Origin: CAZAPZ01 sp964487285
GTDB taxonomy: Bacteria; Campylobacterota_A; Desulfurellia; JAADFJ01
Direction of reading: 5' to 3'
Assembly (NCBI GenBank): GCA_964487285.1
Contig: CAZAPZ010000105.1
Coordinates: forward strand, 1 to 5,223
DNA: 5,223 nt
A model generated the notes under the pieces. That model saw only the letters and a list, made by a program, of their open reading frames with translations, made no database searches and was not told where the DNA came from. The position numbers and the translations under genes are program-made. Numbering within the stretch: position 1 is the stretch's first letter; every line of letters begins with the position of its first letter. Below, piece by piece: positions 1-5,223 of this stretch.

Positions 1-316
1 AAAATTTATTTTTAAAACTAAATTTATCTATTTCGTCTATTTTGGTATGTTTGGGTGCGGTTTTATTTTCGGGATTCTTCTTAGATTCTTCAAGCGCTTC
101 TTCGATGGCAGATAGTGTAAAATCATCGGCCCCATCGTTATCATTGTAAATTGAATCGATCACTTTGCGGTCTAAAATATATTTCCCAGAGCTTTCAATA
201 AATGATTTAACCATTTTGTGCGTTCTCAAAAAGCGTTCAATGCTTTGGTTGAATGCACCGAAGGAACTTTCAAAACGCTTTACCAATAATCGCCGCATAA
301 AATCAAATAAGTTGCG

Positions 317-335
317 CTGCTGCAGATATGTTCTG
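317..335 (-). other. Deletion junction 2 in the helicase remnant (motif III and inter-lobe region lost)
   Basis: Motif II and its tail, VDEAHRFRNQ, end at about 333 in one frame. From about 325 another frame reads QQRNLFDFMRRLL, which in intact relatives lies hundreds of residues further on, just ahead of the C-terminal helicase lobe. The join lies within AACATATCTGCAG. The motif II frame stops at 305-303 (TGA). I infer a loss of roughly 200 to 350 codons. Confidence 0.75.
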
Positions 336-875
336 ATTGCGAAACCGATGTGCCTCATCAACTATCACAACCTCGTATTCCAAATTGTTTTTTTGTATGG
401 ACTCGGCTACCGCTTCAATATTTCCGCTGCTCTCAATATCCCAATTGTATAATTCGAATTTATTCCAATACTCATACCAGCCTGTATTTTCTTTTTTATC
501 GCCGATTAAACTTGGAGGGCAAAGGATCAATCCTCTTTTGCCGAGTTGATTTGCGATGAGCGATGCAACAACAGATTTACCCAAGCCAACCACATCGGCA
601 ATTATAACGCCGTTGTAGGTTTCAAGAATATTCAACGCCTGATTAACCGCATCTTTTTGATAAGTGTATTTCTCAAATCCGTTTTCATCAAGAATGCGAT
701 CGATAAACAATTTGATTTTTTTATTTTCCTGCAAGTCAATATAGGTCTTTAAGATATAGGCATAAGCTTCGTAAGGCGTTATTAAGGACGATTGTGTTTT
801 ATTTTTCAAAAAATCCACGATGACATTTTTCCCGTTTTCTGCTTCACTTATTGGAATAGCCGTTTCCCAAAGTTC

Positions 876-890
876 GTCAAAATAAATTTC
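876..890 (-). other. Deletion junction 1 in the helicase remnant (PLD-like domain lost)
   Basis: Before this point the N-terminal frame reads ASSELKF. In relatives this continues into a hydrophobic strand (of the LVGFFYF kind) and the PLD-like domain. After it, one frame over, the sequence reads YFDELWETAIPI, which belongs to the linker just before the SNF2 core. The two halves meet around the bases AAATTTATTTTGAC. The exact breakpoint cannot be fixed without an intact relative. The loss is probably some 100 to 200 codons and not a multiple of three. Confidence 0.65.
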
Positions 891-970
891 AGCTCGCTGC
901 TTGCGCCTATCAATTTTTGCAGACGATCTTTTAATGTAACGCTCTCTTTGAAATTAGTTATAAAATTATT

Positions 971-983
971 CATTCATTTCCTT
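971..983 (-). promoter_or_regulatory. Ribosome binding site and original start codon of the helicase remnant
   Basis: AAGGA at 983-979 lies 5 bases before the ATG at 973-971, which opens the frame MNNFITNF. A second ATG at 977-975 is followed at once by a stop (M N E stop), so 973 is the ancestral start. The translation signal has outlived the gene. It directly abuts the palindromic repeat upstream. Confidence 0.7.
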
Positions 984-985
984 GA

Positions 986-1049
986 TTCCCCTCTTGCAGA
1001 GGTGTGACAGCGATATGACGGGGTGTTTCTTTCCTCTTTTAAAGGGGTG
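986..1049. repeat. Palindromic intergenic repeat (two CACC(C/T)CT...AGAGG modules)
   Basis: On the minus strand CCCCTTTAAAAGAGG (1047-1033) is an imperfect palindrome. A second CACCCC (1025-1020) follows, then GTCATATCGCTGTCA, then CCTCT-GCA-AGAGG (1002-990), a perfect 5-bp stem with a 3-base loop, ending in GGGGAATC. Two related modules are thus arranged in tandem. On the plus strand the unit begins TTCCCCTCTTGCAGAGG and includes GACGGGGTGTTTC. From memory this resembles a dispersed short palindromic repeat seen between genes in several phyla, but I could not search for it. It fills the space between the methyltransferase remnant and the helicase start, and could fold in RNA as a weak stem-loop. 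It contains no open frame of note. Confidence 0.55.
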
Positions 1050-1052
1050 CTC

Positions 1053-1224
1053 TTATCCATAAGATAAAGTTAAAGCTTTAAGCTGTTCTTTGCTCATTGC
1101 AGCCTTTCTCAATAAGCAAAATATTAGTGTCAACCGTAGCGGCATTAAAAACGCCTGGACCTAAATCAATTAATTTTATCGGATTATTACTACAAAAAAA
1201 TCTACGCAAAGATTTTCCATAAGT
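1053..1224 (-). pseudogene. Remnant of an Eco57I-type (class I SAM-dependent) adenine DNA methyltransferase
   Basis: From 1224 one frame reads TYGKSLRRFFCSNNPIKLI then DLGPGVFNAATVDTNILLIEK, ending near 1105. The pattern YG-x-x-LR-x-FF ... LIDLG-x-x-VF-x-x-ATVDTNIL is characteristic of the back part of the catalytic domain in Eco57I/type IIG-like N6-adenine methyltransferases. The frame then reaches a TAA at 1080-1078. One frame over, AAMSKEQLKALTLSYG continues to a TAA at 1055-1053 and reads like the next stretch of the same protein, so one extra G near 1104-1102 would explain the shift. Absent are the SAM-binding motif, the NPPY catalytic motif, and the target-recognition and C-terminal regions. 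Only some 55 of a usual 800 to 1100 residues remain. It was probably the modification partner of the helicase remnant just downstream. Family confidence is good; no function remains. Confidence 0.75.
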
Positions 1225-1422
1225 TGCTTAAATTATCCATAATTATTTTTCTCTAATCAATATTCAAAACAGCAGAAGATTGTTTAACAATTGAACTCCG
1301 ATTTAAAAACTCTACAATATGAAAAATCTACACAATTTCAGGTCGGCATTTTATCTTAGCGGCCGAACGGTTTTCATTGATAGACGAAAAATGAATTTTC
1401 AATTGCTGTCTTCGCTGGTATT
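1225..1422. other. Non-coding stretch with no recognisable gene
   Basis: About 200 bases between the HD-GYP stop and the methyltransferase remnant. Both strands are broken by stops. The longest readable pieces are a 22-residue minus-strand run (HIVEFLNRSSIVKQSSAVLN..., 1321-1253) and a 35-residue plus-strand frame (1319-1426), neither recognisable nor preceded by a good ribosome site. A 13-base near-perfect palindrome, ATTGTTTAACAAT, lies at 1279-1291. A weak TCGGC/GCCGA stem (1343-1347 with 1362-1366) has a 14-base loop. The stretch may be further decayed sequence of the methyltransferase gene, but nothing in it proves that. Confidence 0.6.
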
Positions 1423-2952
1423 TTAATTTTTATAATTTTCAGGACTTAATTTATACAATAGCTTTTTATAGACTGTTTCCCGTTCTTCGGATATGTCAAT
1501 ACTGTTTACTTCAAATGTTATTCCGGCAGCCTTTAAAAATTCAGCATCTTTTAAAAAACTTTTGCTTATTTTGATATCATTTTTGCTTAAAACGGAAAAA
1601 TCATCACCATGTATTCTGAAAACCAGAGAATTCTTAAAATATTTTTGTAAATAAAGAGCAACTCTTATAAGCATCTTATCGCCCTGCTCCCACCCTGCTT
1701 TATTATTATATTGCGTAAAATGATGCAGCAAAAATCCTACAAGATATCTGTAATTATATTTGTCATAACTTCGATTTCGTATGCAAAATTCAAGATAATT
1801 ATTATTATACGCACCCGTAAGTATATCTTTGTAGTAGTAGGAAAACCTTTCTTCTTCAAGATCGTTTTTGGGAATCTGATTTATATCCTCTTGTATTGAT
1901 ACATCACTAAAGACAGAGATAGCGACCTTCGCAACTTTAGGATGAAACTGCAAGCCCGACAAACTTTTTATTTCATCAATAGTCTCTTTTACATTCTTGT
2001 TTTTTTTATATATTCGATTTGTTGTCATAGCATCAAACGCATCGGCGACAATCATGATATGTGAAAGCATAGGAATCTCATCACCTTTTAATCCATACGG
2101 ATAACCTTTGCCGTCATATCTCTCATGATGATATTTTACAATCTCGGCAAGATCTTTATACATCGGTATTTGTGACAAAAAATTGTATCCTACGGCAACA
2201 TGCTCTTGAATCAGTTTATATTCAATATCGTTTAACCTGCCGGGTTTCAGAAGTATGAAATCAGGTGTTGAAATTTTGCCTATGTCGTGCATAATTCCGG
2301 CTTGATAAAGTTTTACCCTCATATCTTTATTATACCCCATTGCCTTTGCCATGTTTACACAGTATTTAGCCACTCTGCTGCTATGCCCTGCAGTATAGGT
2401 ATCCCGATTTTCGATCAGCCTTACAAAAGATACGAGCGACCTTTTATAATTTGCTATTATTTCATCTTGCAAAGCATATTTTTCTTTCGTCCTTCTTTGG
2501 ACAAGCTCTTCCAAATATTCATGGTATAGTCTGTTTTCTTTAAACTTGTAAAGTTTAACTGAAGCGCTATAAAGTACATCGGCTATTTGATTGTAATCTA
2601 TGGGTTTAATAATGTATCCTGTAACTCCAATCTTAATAGAATCAATAAAATAACCGATCTCAGTATAAGCTGAAACAACAATCATCTCTTGATTGGAATT
2701 GATCTCTTTTATCTTCTTTAGCATATCAATGCCATTCATTTTCGGCATTTTTATATCAGTTATTACAATATCAAAACTGCCGTTGCCAAATTGCTTAAGA
2801 CCTTCTTCACCGTTTTCGGCGCAGACAACCGATTTGAAAATTTTTCTAAGATAAGCCGCCATTTCAAATCTTATATCAGCCTCATCCTCAACATAAAGTA
2901 CGGAAAACTCTCTTGCAAATTTTTTCAGTTTTATGATGCTATCAAGATTCAT
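1423..2952 (-). CDS. Response regulator REC, HD-GYP c-di-GMP phosphodiesterase, degenerate GGDEF domain
   Basis: A 509-residue cytoplasmic protein that should hydrolyse cyclic di-GMP under phosphorelay control. REC spans residues 14-130: acidic pocket E22/D23, phospho-acceptor D66 (VITDIKMPKMNG), switch S94, and K116 in IKP. A helical linker (about 135-170) leads to HD-GYP at 171-350: ENRDTYTAGHSSRV, the metal ligands H222/D223 in MHDIGK, ILLKPGRL, H251, HHERYDGKGYP (275-285) and DAFDAMTTNRIY (304-315). All signature residues are present, so activity is likely. QFHP stands where QFDP is usual. Residues 371-485 are GGDEF-like (KDILTGAYN, WEQGDKML, RIHGDDF), but the signature is HGDDF (448-452) and the metal-binding Asp ahead of HFTQYNN is replaced. 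This domain is therefore probably a GTP-binding or regulatory module, not a cyclase. ATG is the start: it overlaps the upstream stop as ATGA and has AAGGA 10 bases before it. It is the last intact gene of the kinase operon, and I infer that kinase to be its partner. Confidence 0.93.
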   Translation of the reverse strand: MNLDSIIKLKKFAREFSVLYVEDEADIRFEMAAYLRKIFKSVVCAENGEEGLKQFGNGSFDIVITDIKMPKMNGIDMLKKIKEINSNQEMIVVSAYTEIGYFIDSIKIGVTGYIIKPIDYNQIADVLYSASVKLYKFKENRLYHEYLEELVQRRTKEKYALQDEIIANYKRSLVSFVRLIENRDTYTAGHSSRVAKYCVNMAKAMGYNKDMRVKLYQAGIMHDIGKISTPDFILLKPGRLNDIEYKLIQEHVAVGYNFLSQIPMYKDLAEIVKYHHERYDGKGYPYGLKGDEIPMLSHIMIVADAFDAMTTNRIYKKNKNVKETIDEIKSLSGLQFHPKVAKVAISVFSDVSIQEDINQIPKNDLEEERFSYYYKDILTGAYNNNYLEFCIRNRSYDKYNYRYLVGFLLHHFTQYNNKAGWEQGDKMLIRVALYLQKYFKNSLVFRIHGDDFSVLSKNDIKISKSFLKDAEFLKAAGITFEVNSIDISEERETVYKKLLYKLSPENYKN

Positions 2953-2967
2953 AACTTTAATTTCCTT
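2949..2967 (-). promoter_or_regulatory. ATGA stop/start overlap and ribosome site coupling the small receiver to the HD-GYP gene
   Basis: The ATG of the HD-GYP gene (2952-2950) and the TGA of the small receiver gene (2951-2949) share bases. AAGGA at 2967-2963 sits 10 bases ahead of the ATG, inside the receiver coding sequence. This is the usual arrangement for translational coupling and supports co-transcription of the three signalling genes. Confidence 0.7.
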
Positions 2968-3176
2968 ATTATCTCTTTTATAACATATATCATAACCTTA
3001 AAACTCAAGGGTTTTTTAAGATACGGATCATACTGATGCTTGGCATCCTTATGATCTTTTGACGCCGATATCATAACAACAAACACATTGGGATTGATTT
3101 TTCTAATCTTTTCGTCTTCTACCGGCAAAACTTTTGCGGCATTGATCCTGTTTTTTAGATCTGTATAGTCGTTCAT
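2949..3176 (-). CDS. Internally deleted stand-alone receiver (REC) domain protein
   Basis: A 75-residue protein (MNDYTDLKNRINAAKVLPVEDE...) that has both ends of a response-regulator receiver but not the middle. The front has the first strand and acidic pocket VLPVEDE (residues 16-22). The text then jumps to KIRKINPNVFVVMISASKD, the fourth strand with its switch Ser/Thr region, and YLKKPLS with the conserved Lys-Pro. Missing are helix 1, strand 2, helix 2, strand 3 with the phospho-acceptor Asp, and most of helix 3, about 45 to 60 residues by comparison with a normal 120-residue domain. It cannot accept phosphate in the usual way and may not fold. The Pro in VLPVEDE, where Phe or Tyr is usual, also hints at decay. 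The frame is intact. I chose the ATG at 3176, one base after the kinase stop; an in-frame ATG at 3200 would add eight residues overlapping the kinase. It may persist because its translation feeds the HD-GYP gene. Confidence 0.75.
   Translation of the reverse strand: MNDYTDLKNRINAAKVLPVEDEKIRKINPNVFVVMISASKDHKDAKHQYDPYLKKPLSFKVMIYVIKEIIRKLKL
3105..3116 (-). other. In-frame deletion junction in the small receiver gene
   Basis: The codons for VEDE (ending at 3111) are followed directly by those for KIRKINP (from 3110). In intact receivers these segments are separated by the phospho-acceptor strand and its flanking helices. The bases around the join are GAAGACGAAAAGATTAG, with no obvious long repeat. 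The precise breakpoint is uncertain by a few codons. Confidence 0.7.
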
Positions 3177-3177
3177 C

Positions 3178-5223
3178 TTAATTTTCTCGTTTGATCTCAA
3201 TAATAAAGCATGCTCCGTCGCGTGTATTCTCAGCCCATATCCTGCCGTTTAAATGTTTTTCCATTATTATTTTGGCTATATAAAGGCCGAGACCTGTTCC
3301 CGTCTGCTTTTCCTTTGTGCTGAAATAAGGTTCAAATATTCTACCTATTATCTTTTTGTCTATTCCGCCTGCATTATCGCATATTTTTATATAAGTCTCG
3401 GTTTTACTTTCGTATGCATCAATTTTTATATATCCCTGTTTTATATTTTTTTGAATTATGGCATCTTTGGCATTTTGTATTACAGCTATGACAACCTGAA
3501 GCAGTTCTCTGGAATATGTTTTTATCGGATGGACTATACGGTAATTTTCTTGTACATCTATTGAATAATACTCCAGGCTTTTACTTGTAAATTTTAAAGC
3601 TTCGATTATCACATTCTTAGGCAAAACTTCCTCTAATTTTTTAACAGGTTTAAAAAAATTTCTGAAATCATCTATGGTTTCAGATAGGTGTCGGGTTTGA
3701 TCTAATATAAGCTGTGCAACTCTTTTTAGTTCTTCCGTTTTAACCATATCAAGTGCAATATCCGCTAATATGTTATTCATACCCATGGAAATCACGGCGA
3801 GCGGCTGCCGCCATTGATGAGCTATCATGCTTATCATCTCACCCATTGCAGCCTGGCGGGACTGAGAAAGCATTACTTCTTCTTTCTCTTTTATTTTCTG
3901 CTGGAGTCTGGTTTTTTCAGTTACATCCTGATCGGTACCCATAACACCCGCTGCTTCACCTTTGTCGTTTTCAAAACGCTTGTACTTTACTTCTAAATAC
4001 CGCATCTCCTTTGTGCCCTGCCTTATAAATCTTAAGTTAGCCGTGTGCTCTTTGCCATCTTTCAAAGAATCATAAAAAGTCTTATCGGCTTTTTTTCTGT
4101 CCTCGGAATAAATGAGTTTTATGAAATTGGCATGTGTTCCTATGAATTTGCCTTTCAAAACTCCAAATATTCTATATATTTCATCCGACCACAAAAGATT
4201 GTCACCTGTAAGGTAATATTTCCAGTGACCTATATGCGCTATTCTCTGAGCTTCTCTTAGTCCCCGTTCACTTTTCTCTAACTCCGCTTCAATATTGCTG
4301 CGTTCTGTAATATCCTCAACCAAAGAAGCCACCCCGGTGACTTTTCCGTTTGCATCGGTTATGGCAACATTATACCAGCTGCATAATATCTTTTTGCCCT
4401 CTTTTGTTATGTTTTCATTAACGCTTCTGTCGCAGCCCGTTTGATTGGTAATGTTATTATTTAGATCGTTCATCTGACCTTTTAATTTAATAGGTACAAT
4501 TATGCCTGCATGCTTACCTAAGATCTCATTTTTGGTGTATCCGAATATCTTCTCGGCAGCTTTGTTCCAATCGACAACCTTAAAATCAAGATCCCAGAAA
4601 ATAGCTCCCAACGGAGTATTGTTCAAAAGACTATAAAGACGCTGTTGGCTCTCCCTGATCTTCATTTCAGCTTTTTTTCTTTCGGTAACATCTAAAACAA
4701 TACGAATAAGACCAATATATTTTTTTTCTTTATCATATAGCGCATGATAAGATGTTTTGATCGTTCTTTCACCTCTTCCTATTTCTCTTTCATAAAATGT
4801 TTTTTCTCCGGATCTAAAATCAACTATGATCTTATCAATAATATATCCGATTTCTTTGGAGTGGTTATATTGTACTTTTTTACCTATTAAATCTGCAATT
4901 TCCCCATGGAAACCATCTATTTTTAATGTACTTGGATTGATAAAGAGATATTTATCATCTTTATTCAAGACAGCTATTCCAATTGGAAGAGAATCAAGAA
5001 TAAAAGAAAATTTATCTCGTTCAAAAGATAATTCCTTTTTTATCTTTTCACGCTCAAGCAGCATTTGAGCGTTTTCGATAGCCACCGCAGCATTTGCAGA
5101 TAGACCTTGCAGCATTTCGATATCGTTTTGATCGTAAGGGTGCTTATCTTTTGTGTTGTAAATTTCAAAACAGCCGAGTAGTTTTTCTTCTTTGTTAAAA
5201 ATCGGCACATTGATTAATTGATA
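3178..5223 (-). CDS. Sensor histidine kinase, GAF-PAS-PAS-PAS-HisKA-HATPase_c; N-terminus outside the window
   Basis: A signal-sensing autokinase; 681 residues are visible. The frame is open to the window edge (YQLINVPIFNKEEK...), so the GTG at 5208 is not the start. Residues below count from that GTG. The end of a GAF domain covers 1-50 (LLGCFEIYN, YDQNDIEMLQGLSANAAVAIENAQML). Three PAS domains follow: 62-175 (ILDSLPIGIAVLNKDDKYLF, ending DVTERKK), 185-302 (LLNNTPLGAIFWDLDFKVVD, ending EDITERS) and 313-430 (AQRIAHIGHWKYYLTGDNLL, ending DQDVTEK). The HisKA H-box is MIAHQWRQPL with phosphorylated H464. HATPase_c has the N box QNAKDAI (578-584), G1 DNAGGI (611-616), F box RIFEPYFSTK and G2 TGTGLGL. 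All catalytic boxes are intact. No membrane segment is visible, so at least this part is cytosolic. The stop is one base before the small receiver gene, which makes the receiver pair its likely phosphorylation targets. The ligand cannot be told from sequence. Confidence 0.95.
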   Translation of the reverse strand, partial: YQLINVPIFNKEEKLLGCFEIYNTKDKHPYDQNDIEMLQGLSANAAVAIENAQMLLEREKIKKELSFERDKFSFILDSLPIGIAVLNKDDKYLFINPSTLKIDGFHGEIADLIGKKVQYNHSKEIGYIIDKIIVDFRSGEKTFYEREIGRGERTIKTSYHALYDKEKKYIGLIRIVLDVTERKKAEMKIRESQQRLYSLLNNTPLGAIFWDLDFKVVDWNKAAEKIFGYTKNEILGKHAGIIVPIKLKGQMNDLNNNITNQTGCDRSVNENITKEGKKILCSWYNVAITDANGKVTGVASLVEDITERSNIEAELEKSERGLREAQRIAHIGHWKYYLTGDNLLWSDEIYRIFGVLKGKFIGTHANFIKLIYSEDRKKADKTFYDSLKDGKEHTANLRFIRQGTKEMRYLEVKYKRFENDKGEAAGVMGTDQDVTEKTRLQQKIKEKEEVMLSQSRQAAMGEMISMIAHQWRQPLAVISMGMNNILADIALDMVKTEELKRVAQLILDQTRHLSETIDDFRNFFKPVKKLEEVLPKNVIIEALKFTSKSLEYYSIDVQENYRIVHPIKTYSRELLQVVIAVIQNAKDAIIQKNIKQGYIKIDAYESKTETYIKICDNAGGIDKKIIGRIFEPYFSTKEKQTGTGLGLYIAKIIMEKHLNGRIWAENTRDGACFIIEIKREN

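Larger units (their letters stand above)
1..973 (-). pseudogene. Remnant of a PLD-like/SNF2-family DNA helicase, broken by two internal deletions; 3' end outside the window
   Basis: The intact relative would be a large ATP-dependent DNA helicase/translocase with an N-terminal PLD-like domain, a type found beside DNA methyltransferases. Three pieces follow each other. Piece 1 (973 to about 884) reads MNNFITNFKESVTLKDRLQ then ASSELKF, the family N-terminus. Piece 2 (about 890 to 330, another frame) reads YFDELWETAIPI, a YTYQKDAVNQAL Q-motif-like stretch, motif I ADVVGLGKS, motif Ia LILCPPSLI and motif II VDEAHRFRNQ. Piece 3 (about 325 to 1, back in the first frame) reads QQRNLFDFMRRLL, VKRFESSFGAF, SGKYILDRKVIDSIY and stays open to the window edge. 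Missing are the PLD-like core and everything between motif II and QQRN, including motif III (usually TATPF). Piece 1 runs into a TAA soon after its junction and piece 2 into a TGA at 305-303, so no full protein can be made. The family and the breakpoints are clear; the sizes of the losses are estimates from typical lengths of about 1000 residues. Confidence 0.85.

Noticed and set aside
303..818. A 171-residue open frame with motifs I and II, as a small stand-alone ATPase gene
   Set aside because: It has only a GTG inside a longer open frame, no ribosome site, and lacks the rest of the helicase core. Flanking pieces of the same family in other frames show that it is the middle of a broken gene.
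1253..1321. Minus-strand run HIVEFLNRSSIVKQSSAVLN as part of the methyltransferase or of a transposase
   Set aside because: The composition looks protein-like, but I recognise no family motif and there is no start codon. Assigning it would be a guess.
1196..1336. Direct repeat AAAAATCTAC(G/A)CAA at 1196-1209 and 1322-1335
   Set aside because: Two short AT-rich copies with no flanking similarity; probably chance in low-GC DNA.
1343..1366. Possible rho-independent terminator (TCGGC/GCCGA stem) downstream of the HD-GYP gene
   Set aside because: It has only five pairs, a 14-base loop and no T tract on the minus strand after the stem. It is too weak to call.
1319..1426. Plus-strand 35-residue frame MKNLHNFRSAFYLSGRTVF...
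   Set aside because: There is no ribosome binding site and no recognisable similarity, and it overlaps the end of the HD-GYP gene. It is most likely chance.
2949..3200. Longer start of the small receiver at 3200 (MRSNEKIK...)
   Set aside because: It would overlap the kinase by 23 bases. The ATG at 3176 directly after the kinase stop begins the sequence expected for the receiver N-terminus.
3253..4260. Several plus-strand open frames of 60 to 103 residues opposite the kinase
   Set aside because: They are antisense shadows of a kinase with fully conserved motifs; low-complexity Phe/Tyr/Ile-rich content and no ribosome sites.

Overview
The window is AT-rich, and every gene I can support lies on the minus strand, so the layout reads from right to left. 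The style of the signalling proteins suggests a member of the Campylobacterota of the Sulfurimonas/Sulfuricurvum kind. The clues are a histidine kinase with the H-box MIAHQWRQPL, paired with receiver and HD-GYP proteins, and low-GC codon use. This assignment comes from protein style, not from a database match, and is moderately confident.

Right part (5223 to 1423): a tightly packed signalling operon. It starts with a sensor histidine kinase whose N-terminus lies outside the window (GAF end, three PAS domains, HisKA, HATPase_c). One base after the kinase stop comes a tiny receiver-domain gene that has lost its middle, including the phospho-acceptor Asp. It overlaps by 4 bases (ATGA) a 509-residue response regulator with the order REC, HD-GYP, degenerate GGDEF. 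The likely circuit is a soluble multi-PAS/GAF kinase that phosphorylates the REC of the HD-GYP protein and so tunes c-di-GMP breakdown. The small receiver probably survives mainly because its frame keeps translation coupled into the HD-GYP gene.

Middle (1422 to about 974): a gene graveyard. After about 200 bases with no recognisable content comes a short remnant of an Eco57I-type adenine-specific DNA methyltransferase (DLGPGVFNAATVDTNILLIEK), itself frameshifted near its end. Next is a palindromic intergenic repeat (CCCCTTTAAAAGAGG and CCTCTgcaAGAGG modules).

Left part (973 to 1, running off the window): a pseudogene of a large SNF2-family helicase with an N-terminal PLD-like domain. It keeps a good start and ribosome binding site. 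Two internal deletions, each changing frame, removed the PLD-like core and the stretch from after motif II (DEAH) to the inter-lobe region. Methyltransferase and helicase together look like a ruined restriction or phage-defence module.

The most notable overall feature is that three neighbouring genes (methyltransferase, helicase, small receiver) all carry internal losses, while the kinase and HD-GYP gene look intact. I see no tRNA, rRNA, CRISPR array or insertion sequence, and no convincing new system. The best leads are the deletion pattern, the helicase/methyltransferase pair as a candidate defence module, and the degenerate GGDEF domain fused behind the HD-GYP domain.
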